Source: Limnephilus marmoratus (lineage: Eukaryota > Arthropoda > Insecta > Trichoptera > Limnephilidae). From it: a stretch of DNA of 64,000 nucleotides. Below, piece after piece: positions 1 through 8,424 of this stretch. Below the pieces are notes generated by a model, which was not told the origin of the DNA, did not search any database, and saw nothing but the letters and a program-made list of their open reading frames with translations. The stretch is taken from NCBI GenBank assembly GCA_917880885.1, contig OU862915.1, positions 41,934,176-41,998,175 on the forward strand, read 5' to 3'. The first letter of the stretch is position 1, and each line of letters begins with the position of its first letter. The position numbers and the translations under genes were made by a program.

Positions 1-364
1 AAATTTAGTAATAAAAAGAGAACTAAGTGAAATACAGAAGTGAATCTTAAATAGCCAGATATTTGAAAAGTTTAGGGTTGGGTCAATCCTCAAAAGGTCG
101 GTAGGAACCCATTTAGCTAGGGAACGGAGAATGGAAGCTTCGATCACAATTTCGAAGTAAAATTCCCGACTGGAAAAATTGTAATCGATCGAGGCCGGTA
201 AGATTTAAACAATTATTAATTATTTTCAGAGACAAAGAAGAAAGGGACGGGCGGCATCACCAATAAATCAATCGGAGCGTTAGAGTTTTGTCACTAACAC
301 AATGTCACTAATTAAAGATTATGTTATTTTCCACGCAGGACAACAATACCCATCAGCTCGAAAG
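1..364. other. no gene recognised
   Basis: AT-rich sequence with no sizeable open frame and no repeat that I can match elsewhere in the window. Confidence 0.5.
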
Positions 365-903
365 CAAGTCAACCAGGAAATATCTACTCTAGAATTAGGC
401 TACATATGTAGGTATTTTCTTCGGTTACGTAAATACGCTAATTTACTATAACCCGTATAAAACGAGTGTCGAGGCGCGTAGGACGTAATGAATGACTATC
501 GAAAAAATCTCTTCATCCTATATTTCGTGTGCGGGAGTGACCGTGAGTCTCAAAAATCAGGTCAAACAAGAAACACCTACTTAAAAATTAGGTCATACAA
601 GTACTTGTTTTAGTTAGGTAGGTCTATTGTTTACATAAGCGCGTATAAGGATAGGCGACATACGATATCAGTTTGATTCGTAACTGAAATACCTATATTT
701 CTCAGAACTACGTAGGTCAAGCAAATTATACCTTAGTTGAAACTAGGTCATCCAGATACCTCTTAGGTTAGCAAGGTACCTACTTAAACGATCAATGTTT
801 GGGCAAAACTAGGTCAAATAAATAGAAAATGGGTTAGTTAAACACTTAATCGTGTTTCAAAAGGACAATGACCGTAGAAATAAACAATCTCCAAAGTAGG
901 TCA
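365..903 (+). repeat. degenerate 30-31 bp repeat rich in AGGTCA
   Basis: The hexamer AGGTCA occurs six times in one orientation, at 559, 590, 714, 745, 811 and 898. Two pairs are exactly 31 bp apart (559/590 and 714/745), and the sequence between the members of each pair is similar (a CAAG or CAAA, then a TACCT-like block, then AA.T/CTAGG). A weaker version with a 30-bp step lies at about 365-400. This is best read as remnants of a diverged minisatellite rather than independent binding sites. Confidence 0.45.
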
Positions 904-1085
904 GTATACAGAAGGTCGTCTATGTGAAGTGTAAACAAATAAACCATATAAATGATGTATCTATTCATTATCGGTCATTCGTTCATCGGAGTTAATTAAC
1001 TATTGGCACAATTTAATTTGGTATTACACGATGTGATAGAAGTGTGCCTCTCAATCAATTTTAGGTAATTACATTGGCGTACTTG

Positions 1086-1320
1086 AATAATAATAATAAT
1101 AATAATTTATTCCAGAATGTATGCAGGGAAAGTGCAATGCAATACATTCCATATTTTAAAATTACAAAATAAAGACAATAATAAGGTGAGGGAAAAATAA
1201 TTAATAACAACACACAAATTAAATAAAATAAATAAGCATGAGAAATGAAATACGTAACACTAAAATCAAAGGAAGTAGCCAGTTGATAGGTATAACAAAA
1301 ACCTACCGATTCCTTTCACC
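1086..1320 (-). mobile_element. LINE 3' UTR remnant with (ATT)n tail
   Basis: On the minus strand a T/A-rich 3' UTR-like stretch ends in AATAAATT followed by (ATT)n at 1087-1108, the usual form of a Jockey/I-type LINE 3' end. No coding part remains. The upstream limit is uncertain. Confidence 0.4.
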
Positions 1321-1560
1321 GGCGTGATTAGGGTATGTTATATAACCTTCGATAGTGTATCTAAAATTTCGGTTAAAGTTCAATGTCATCCATTGACACA
1401 GTCACCTAGATTCCATCAACGAATAAACAAAATGTACAAAATGTACTTAAAATGTACAAACTTGGTTTCGATCAACAAACACTTATATTCTTCGCGTCCT
1501 ATTTAAAAGCCAGAAATCAATAAAAAAAATTAAATATCCAACTCATTTACTTTTTAAGGA

Positions 1561-2318
1561 ATGTAATGTAATTAACGTAAAACAGTTATATATTACACAA
1601 ACACTTTGTAGATTTTTTAATAATATTAATTTTGCAGAAAGAACACAGCAAATTCGTACTACGAGAATTGGCTCTGGTCTGAACTTTATGGTAATTCAAA
1701 CTAAATCTTCTTTTGGTCAAAGAAATTATTTTTATCAAGCTCCACTCATATTTAATAGCCTTCCAGAACATATAAAGTTATCTGATTCCTTGTACACTTT
1801 TAAAAGGAATCTTAAATTATGTGTGTTAGTCGAGGATTGCCAATTGATTTTCTCTACTTTGTCCTTTCTAAATTATTAGCTAAATGAGTATGTTTATAAT
1901 AATAAGCTAAAATAATATTATTTTTGTTTGAACCGTTTTTGTTCATCTTCCTCTTGCCAAATCTATAGCATGTTAAATTATATACATATATTTATCATTT
2001 ACAACTAATCCTTAAAAACAAAACAAAAAAAAAACTTTATTTTATTTTATTTTAAATCAGACCTCAAAACTATGGTCACCCTAAAAGTCTACATTAATGT
2101 ACTACTTAGCGCCATCAGTTTAGTAGGTACCCATAATCTCAATCTGTAAGAAATACAACAATATTGTTGTTTCAAAATCTGTATAATTTTGTGTTATTAA
2201 CTTGTATAATTATTGTTAACCTCAACACAGGCTTGTCCTAGTGAGGTAACAAATTGTATTGTAAACATTTTTACCTGCAGTGGAAAGAAACAATAAATAA
2301 ATAAATAAATAAATAAAA
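1561..2318 (+). pseudogene. LINE ORF2 C-terminal fragment plus 3' UTR
   Basis: The frame running through 1688-1879 ends with a pattern typical of the C-terminus of Jockey/CR1-type LINE ORF2 proteins: a GQRNYFYQAPLIFNSLP block followed by a TFKRNLK-like end. An A/T-rich 3' UTR follows, and an (AATA)n tail at about 2290-2318 closes the element. The endonuclease and reverse transcriptase core are absent, so this is a 5'-truncated dead copy. It abuts the next LINE fragment. Confidence 0.6.
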
Positions 2319-2340
2319 ATATGTAATAATAAATGGACAT

Positions 2341-3383
2341 GAATCTAAACAATTCCCGGCGTTATCAGGTATTCCCCAAGGTTCGAACCTTGGTCCTTTG
2401 CTGTTCCTTATACTTATAGATGACATCCAGGTTTGTGTAAAATATTGCAAATGTCTTCTATTTGCAGATGACCTCAAACTTTTGATGGAAATAATCTGTT
2501 ACTATGACTGCTTAAAAATGCAATCTGACCTTGATGCTATTGCAGAATGGTCAGTAAAAAACAAATTGAAATTTAATATAAAAAAATGTGTAACTATGAC
2601 ATATACCCACTCCCAGAAGTCCATAGTTTTTGAATACAACATTAAAGGGAAAACATTATGCCGAGTCAATAGCTTTAAAGATCTCGGTATCGTCTTTGAT
2701 CCCAAACTGACATTCTCGGATCATATATCACGGCTCACTCCAGCGTGCTACAAACTCCTGGGTTTCATCATCAGAATATGTAAGCAATTTGATGACCCAG
2801 ATGCAACGATAGCCATGTTCGATGGAGTCATAAGAAGTAAGCTGGAGTATGCTAGTGGTGTGTGGACTCAGCACCAAGCTAAATATATTAATATGCTAGA
2901 ACAAATTCAGAAAAAGTTCCTTAGGCATGTCTATATGCGGATGAATGGAACGTATCCGAGATTCATGCACCATATGGAATTACTTGAGGCAACAGATAGA
3001 TTTAGCTTGGAAACTAGACGTTATGCAAATCTTGCAATTCTTAGTTTTAACATAATCCATAATCGTATTGACAGCCCATTCCTCTTGGAATGTTATGGCT
3101 TATACGTGCCTGAAAATTTCAGCCGTAATCGTCGACATGACTTGTTCAAAATACCATACGGCAGAACAGATGTTCTAGCACAGCATAGCATGACAAGAGG
3201 AATGGTGCTGTTGAACGAAATATCGGAAACACTAGATATATATAACTCTTCTTTAGATAGCCTTAAGATTTTTTTGTATAATAATCATCTTCTTAGGTGT
3301 TAAGACTGTCAAAATGAGAAAATTGTACAGTAATTGGATAAAAAATCTGTTGTACAAGTAAAAAAAAAAAAAAAAAAAAAAAA
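2341..3383 (+). pseudogene. 5'-truncated LINE: reverse transcriptase C-terminal part, 3' UTR and poly(A)
   Basis: The coding frame is open from about 2338 to the stop at 3301-3303. It enters in the middle of the reverse transcriptase, with the GIPQGS.LGPLL motif at 2368-2400, then the catalytic FADD box (LLFADDLKLL) near 2459-2488, then the thumb and C-terminal region. The endonuclease and finger parts are missing, as expected from 5' truncation during target-primed reverse transcription. A short 3' UTR and an uninterrupted A-run (about 3361-3383) end the copy. The C-terminal half resembles the 954-residue LINE protein at 8425-11289 in layout (LEY.SGVW, L..R..R.Y..L..L), so both probably belong to one broad clade (Jockey-like). 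The frame has no internal stops, so the copy is not very old. Confidence 0.8.
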
Positions 3384-4465
3384 CAAGGCATAAATGTCAA
3401 GTATGTGAAAACAATATCGGCGTTAATTCACCCAATTCTAAACAACTTGATTATACTAGAGCGATCGCTAATAGGTAGCATTGATTCAGCATGCAAAATT
3501 TCGCAAAAATAAAAATACTGCGACTAGCTTCAAATTCAAAGAGAGATTATCACAATTACTGAGGAGGTCATTGATTCCAATGATGACTTACAATGCTACA
3601 GCATGATTTATTTAATTTTTTTTTAATTTTCTCATAGGAAATAGGTATCCAAGATCCATAATCACCCGCTATCCTAGATACCTAGCACACGAGGAACTAG
3701 TGACCTCATTTAAAAAACACTTGTGTTCAAATAACCATACAGTCCTGAATCCTAACTTGTTCTCGAACGTAACCTTCAAGGCTACGGTATGTGTTTATGA
3801 GCCATCCGGAAATGTAAGTGTCAACCTTTCCCGAACGGTTAATTTTGATCCTGTATCAGTATTGTCGAGGAGGGACATGCGGAAGAGAGGAAGGACGTAT
3901 GCGGGCAATACGCTGACGCGGCATTAAAACTACAGGTTATTTGCATACCGTAAGTTCTTGTCGAACCTGAAAGCAAACATAAGGCTCACGAGGTGCGTTT
4001 TATGTCAGCTAGTCAGAGGTGGAGTGTAACGCTGGGTCGGTCACGTGAGAGGATGGATCTGCCTGTCACAAGCTTACGCCACATTCAACGGATAGAGACA
4101 TGATAAGGGAAGACATGAAATACCCCTTCTAGACTCAGTAAATCTTGATTACTGTGAGAAAATCGCAGGGATTTGAGAAGATAGGGTAGGTTTAGCTAGA
4201 TTATAAAGTATAGGGGTTTAGAAATCACGAGCCTGAGGTAGAAACAAACCAGAAGGAGGGTTAAGTCAGGCCATCATACCTAGTGATGTGATCAGAAGGA
4301 CATAAGGGTAGAACTATGAACGTGGCTACGAGATAGGAGCTACGAGATTTGAACTACAAGGTAGAAGCTTAGAAAAGTAAGTCAGCTAGGTAGGGTTCAT
4401 CACAATTGGTGTCAAAAGCCAGGAGTGTCGGACCATTACAGTACACGGTTGACATTTGTCACATG
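3384..4465. other. no gene recognised
   Basis: A 75-codon open frame at 3700-3927 starts with GTG and matches nothing I know. Short similar phrases (CTACGAG, GGTAGAA) recur around 4320-4400. No element boundary is visible. Confidence 0.4.
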
Positions 4466-4467
4466 AG

Positions 4468-4655
4468 AACGGGTCGTTTCTTTGACTCGTTCTTGTGTTC
4501 AGCAGCTCGGCTGTGGAATGTTTTGCCGGCCGCTGCGTTTCCTCCTTCCTAGAACAGTCTCTTCAAGACCAATGTGCATTCCTTCCTCTCCTCAAAAAGA
4601 CCCTCCACATAGCATCCCAGATGACATAGGCCTGTGTGGAGTTAATGTTAAAAAA
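4468..4655 (+). pseudogene. LINE 3' end: ORF2 C-terminus plus terminal hairpin and A-run
   Basis: The frame from about 4471 reads FFDSFLCSAARLWNVLP and so on, the conserved C-terminal motif of RTE/R1/Jockey-type ORF2 proteins. One stop interrupts it near 4549. The 3' UTR follows at once: CCTCCACATAGCATCC pairs with GGCCTGTGTGGAG to form a terminal stem, then TTAATGTT and an A-run at about 4649-4655. The same 3' end closes the SINE-like family at 15964-16331, 31115-31440 and 33497-33851. The LINE is truncated upstream of 4468. Confidence 0.65.
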
Positions 4656-4662
4656 AATGTTT

Positions 4663-5135
4663 CTTGTGAATTAATGGAGTTTATATGGTATTCCTTTGAA
4701 TTCGTTATTGGGTTGTCATACGCATTTCTGGATTAATGACAATTGTATTACATTATAATAACATTGCTATGATGTTATTACGACTGATGTTATTATGACT
4801 TTGTTATGGCGTTGTCAAGATGTTATGGAAGATGTTTTGCTATTAAATTATTGTTATTTTGACCTTTATGACATTATTATGACTTTTGACGATGATATTA
4901 GTGATATTTCATGTAATTTAATGGAATTTACGTGGTATTGATTTGAATTTGTTATTATGTTGTCTTGTTGTCATATAAATATTTGTTGTTATAATAGCAT
5001 TGCTATGGTGTTAGTGTGACTTTTTATAACTTAGTTATGGCGTTTTTTAAACTTTACGAATTGTTTTAACGTTTTTATGAGCATATTTTGAATATATTTT
5101 GACCTTTAAGATATTATTACGACATTTGACGCAGT
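4663..5135 (+). repeat. tandem duplication of a ~235-240 bp AT-rich unit
   Basis: Two diverged copies follow each other: about 4663-4893 and about 4905-5135. Shared landmarks in order are GTGAATTAATGGAGTTTA/GTAATTTAATGGAATTTA, TTTGAATT.GTTATT, ATTGCTATG, TTAGTTATGGCGTT/TTTGTTATGGCGTT and TTTTGACCTTTA...TTTGACG. No coding potential is evident. Confidence 0.6.
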
Positions 5136-5480
5136 TACGTTGGTTATAGACAATATCATTACTTACTTTTTTGGAGTTTGCCAGTCAAAAGAATGCTTTG
5201 TTAGTCTAATGGTTTACTCGTAATGACATCACAGGTCAGGTGAAGGGTTGCCAACCCTCACGAAATTCCTATAGTGCCTTAGAGTTTAACTGTTTATTCC
5301 AACACTCTTTCACCTTCTCCGTCAAGCAAAAAATTCCCGGAAATTGTGCACATTTGTAACGTGTCGTCGGATATGAGTAAAAAATTCCCATTGCCCGCGT
5401 TAGCTGACTCACATTTACAGCGTTGTCAAAGAATTTCCAACGATAGTCACCATTTTCCTATTTGTTTTAGTGGTGTGTGG
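5136..5480. other. no gene recognised
   Basis: Nothing recognised. A tRNA-like phrase near 5215 lacks a usable B box. Confidence 0.4.
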
Positions 5481-5620
5481 ACATCTACCTGATCTGTCCT
5501 AATGATGGACACTGCAACGTTGTCCAAAACGTTGGCTAAAGAAGGAGGTAGCGCAACACGGCATAACACCCCAAAAACAAATATCGAAATTACTTTTGGC
5601 CGTGAAAATCTAAAAACGTA
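5481..5620 (+). repeat. Penelope-like terminal fragment, degenerate copy
   Basis: This copy matches 7636-7770 closely: ATGGACACTG, AAACGTTGGCTAAAG, GGAGGTAGCGCAACACGGC, then CCGTGAAAATCTAAAA. The hammerhead-like core seen in the 7646 copy is damaged here: CTAATGA replaces CTGATGA, and the GAAAC box is changed to AAAAC. Related pieces lie on the minus strand at 30505-30600 and 38851-38930. Assignment to Penelope-like ends rests on this core and is inferred. Confidence 0.5.
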
Positions 5621-6474
5621 TCTGATAGTACATAATATTATAGCGTATAAAACACGGAAAAGGCTACCATACACAAACCCTTCAGGCAAGAATGGCGAAT
5701 AAACGCTAAAGAGACTTTAAAATATATGGGCCCAAGTTGATCTCATAAACCCATGGCTTGCTTATAGAGGGGCCAATGCCAGTTTTTCAAATATCACGAG
5801 GCCCATCTACTTCAAACGTTTTTTTGCGCTTTTTAGCCAGTTTTGATTTTTAGAAAATCGATTTTCTAATGTAGGTACCATCGACTCCCCAAAAACCGAA
5901 AAATCCTCTCCCGTTCTTTTAGAATTCAGAAGTAAACCCAATTTTGAGGCGAAATCGCAAAATAAATATATATTTTTAATAGATATGTACCTGTATATAA
6001 TAGTCATGTATTTTTTACTTATCGTTTATTAAATTAACTGTAAGATATTTTATGTAGGTACCTATAATAGGCCTTTGTACTTTATGTTTTATTTGCAGAA
6101 AAAATATTTGTTTATTTTAATTGATTTTACACCTAACGACATACTTGGAAAAGGTTAATAAACGTTATTTATTATCCATCTAGTACACCACTACCCGACT
6201 AAGTTTGTGTTTTTCCTGTACCCAAAGGTGAAATTCGTTACCCACTGGTTCTTTGTGTAGGTACTAAAACCATATTTACCCGGAGAGTTCTACTCAAAGG
6301 GTGGAAAGCCAAAACAATTTATTTTTATTGTTGTCTTTCACTTTGAAGTTCGAGTTTCATTATTACGGTAATGGTTGAAAGGCTTTTATAAAAGCACCAC
6401 TTCCTATTGAGCTTATTATTTTTTGAATTTTAGGAAATAAAATGTTTTGGGAGTTCTATATTATTTGTTTTTTT
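5621..6474. other. no gene recognised
   Basis: AT-rich; no element boundary or credible open frame seen. Confidence 0.4.
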
Positions 6475-6605
6475 TATGTTAACCCCACAGTAGGCCCTGA
6501 GGAAAATAATTTCTGTCGGGGCCTATGCCATCGTTGTAGGTGTTGTGTGTGGGGTCCTTTTTAGGAAAGGAAGGATACGAAGTTCTGAAGTTCTGAAGTT
6601 CTGAG
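6475..6605 (-). mobile_element. 3'-tail-only copy of the hairpin-tailed SINE/LINE family
   Basis: On the minus strand the piece contains the complementary blocks around GGCCCTGAGG and the closing GTGTGGGG element of the shared 3' hairpin, and it ends at 6475 with AACATAAAAA. It is 5'-truncated near 6605, next to three direct GAAGTTCT repeats (about 6578-6603). Whether it derives from the LINE or the SINE cannot be told from the tail alone. Confidence 0.55.
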
Positions 6606-6689
6606 AAGGAAAAAGGTATGTGTACGTAATAGCAATATAGTATATTTTTGTAAGCGGCCGGTAAAAATATTGTAAACGAACAAGTATTA

Positions 6690-6862
6690 CTAGTATCTCT
6701 GTGAACAGGAGACGATGCGTAATGTTGTTACTTCGACATGACAGCTCGCATTAGTCGCAAAGCTCATGCGCTCTGACAAAATGAAAAAAATATATGTCAA
6801 ACACAACTACATCTTGACGAGATTGACCGAACATGGAAAAAACAAACAAATTTACAAATAAA
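6690..6862 (+). repeat. dispersed repeat, copy 1 of 2
   Basis: This matches 32975-33137 in the same orientation. Shared blocks are ACTAGTATCT/ACTAGTATGT, CTGTGAACAG, TTCGACATGACAGCTCGCA/TTCGACTTGACAGCTCGCA, TGTCAAACAC/TATCAAACAC and CTTGACGAGATT/CTCGACAGGATT. In both places a tRNA-derived SINE piece follows. The element type is unknown. Confidence 0.5.
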
Positions 6863-6925
6863 CGAATTGCAAAATGGTCACTTCAAAACAGGAATGTAAT
6901 TTTTTTGTTTTTTTTTGTGAATTTT

Positions 6926-7140
6926 CAATACCAACTGCTCTCGACTGCATATGTAGAACAAATGGGACTATGGCATCTTCAATTGGGATTTGTTGTGATC
7001 CTGACGACTGTGGGGAAAATAACAATGACTTTATGAGAAAGAGTTGCAGTTAATAGGGAAGGTTGGAATATACTTGGTAATTCACCAAACATAGCTAAAG
7101 GTAAAGCCATTTAAAGGAATGTTTCGACGCTATTCCATTT
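6926..7140 (-). mobile_element. tRNA-derived SINE, 3' body remnant
   Basis: This is a degenerate match to the 3' body of the full SINE at 12839-13256. Shared landmarks on the plus strand are CAACTGCTC, GACTATGGCATC, CAATTGGG, TTGTTGTGA and AGCTAAAG..AAAGCCATTT. The tRNA head is missing. Confidence 0.5.
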
Positions 7141-7264
7141 GATTCGATATGTTGTCTTTCAATGGGGATATACTGGAATCTTACACTTATAAATAACATG
7201 TTATCTCCGATTCATGGGCATACTTTATTCATTTTATGAAAATAGGTTAAAATCTTTTATGAAT

Positions 7265-7390
7265 TTTATAATGTTACCAGCGAGTACCAGAATGCGTTGA
7301 AATGGCACTCAAAGAAATACATTGTTTCTCCCTGTGCCCTTTCCCAAGCGTCCTTGTTCCCACTCCCGCGACTCCCCATCCCGTTTACAT
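7265..7390 (+). mobile_element. fragment related to the 36446-36955 insertion
   Basis: The opening ACCAGCGAGTACCAGAATGCGTTG resembles the start of the insertion at 36455, and both are followed by a pyrimidine-rich stretch (CCCTTTCCC...CGTCC). Similar openings are typical of RTE-related short elements; that link is inferred. Confidence 0.35.
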
Positions 7391-7635
7391 TTCAATGGCT
7401 ATGGAGAAATATTTCTGTTTTGATACTGACAATTCGTTTTGGAAAAATTTTAAACTGAATTCCACTTATTTTATTTTTGACCGTTACCGGTATACTTTGG
7501 CCATCTTCAATCTGGTAAAATTATTCTTTAAGCTATGCTTACTTTACATTCACAGCATTTGAGAATGTAAAGTAAGTGGAGCTGGCAACACGATATTGCT
7601 TCTAAGTACTTGAGCACACATTTCACCACTAACAT

Positions 7636-7770
7636 TTACACATCTGCCCTGATGATGGACACTGTAATGCTGTCCGAAACGTTGGCTAAAGGAGGAGGTA
7701 GCGCAACACGGCATAATACTCCAAAAACATATAACAAAAATACTTTTGACCGTGAAAATCTAAAATCATA
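7636..7770 (+). repeat. Penelope-like terminal fragment, best-preserved copy
   Basis: This is the best copy of a four-member family (also 5481-5620, 30505-30600 and 38851-38930). The 5' half holds the hammerhead-like core described separately. The 3' half reads GGAGGTAGCGCAACACGGC, then CCAAAAACAT and CCGTGAAAATCTAAAA. No reverse transcriptase or GIY-YIG endonuclease is nearby, so it is an orphan end. Confidence 0.5.
7646..7686 (+). ncRNA. hammerhead-like ribozyme core (type I, Penelope style)
   Basis: The order of parts is GCC (7646-7648, stem I), CTGATGA (7649-7655), one extra T, GGACA (7657-7661) pairing with TGTCC (7671-7675) as stem II, GAAAC (7676-7680), then GTT and GGC (7684-7686) closing stem I. 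The ACGU after GAA can act as the very short palindromic stem III known from Penelope-like ribozymes, with cleavage predicted after U7683. The extra base between CUGAUGA and stem II departs from the canonical core, and stem I is only 3 bp, so activity is uncertain. Confidence 0.45.
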
Positions 7771-8342
7771 ACTTGCTGAGATTCGTTTAGCATTATTTCC
7801 GGGAATGCAGCTTAGTTGAATTAAATGCAGCACACTATTATTGTTTCCCGCATTCTCTGGATGCACAGTCTGGATATTTCAATGGTTCAGTGGAGAGAAT
7901 TCGAAAAATATTATATAATTACCTTCCCACAAAATTATGGACCGCAAAAAAGCAAAATATCCTAATAATATTTTCGTGATTCTTGTGCAATTGGTGTTGA
8001 CCGAAACAACGCAAACTATTGATTGTGTATATATTTAGCTTCCGATAATGAAATCTTAGTAAAACGACACTGAGAAAGAGTACGTTGTCCGACTTTTTTT
8101 GTTTTATGTGTATGTACATCGCACAAGGGTCCCATCTGCACCCGTCTGGAGTTCGTGAGAATATGACATCCCCACTTGGTTAATTCGTAACAAAAGCCGC
8201 CCGGTGATAGGTACTTCTTGAAGAGGTAAGAGTACTTCACTACTAATACCCTTATTACAGGCTCAGGTAATAACATTATCTGCCTGGAATAGATTGATGT
8301 ATTTACTTTCACAAATTAGTATAAATACACTGTATTGCATTT
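7771..8342. other. no gene; degenerate SINE trace at 8128-8195
   Basis: Around 8128-8195 the order CTGCACCCGTCTGGAG, GTGAGAATATG and CATCCCCACTTGG echoes the 3' body of the tRNA-derived SINE (minus orientation). The rest is unrecognised. Confidence 0.35.
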
Positions 8343-8424
8343 TGTTATTTATTTATTTATTTATTTATTTATTAACGCCCTTTTTCGGGGCTTTTACATA
8401 TGAATAGTAAGAAATACACAGTAT

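Noticed and set aside
3700..3927. 75-codon open frame
   Set aside because: GTG start and no family resemblance.
4404..4430. Phrase ATTGGTGTCAAAAGCC resembling an LTR-element primer-binding site
   Set aside because: No LTR or coding sequence could be linked to it.
5205..5270. tRNA-like A-box phrase TTAGTCTAATGG
   Set aside because: No B box at the expected distance and no cloverleaf.
5447..5702. Frames of 66 and 80 codons on opposite strands
   Set aside because: They lie over the Penelope-like terminal repeat and are not conserved as protein between copies.
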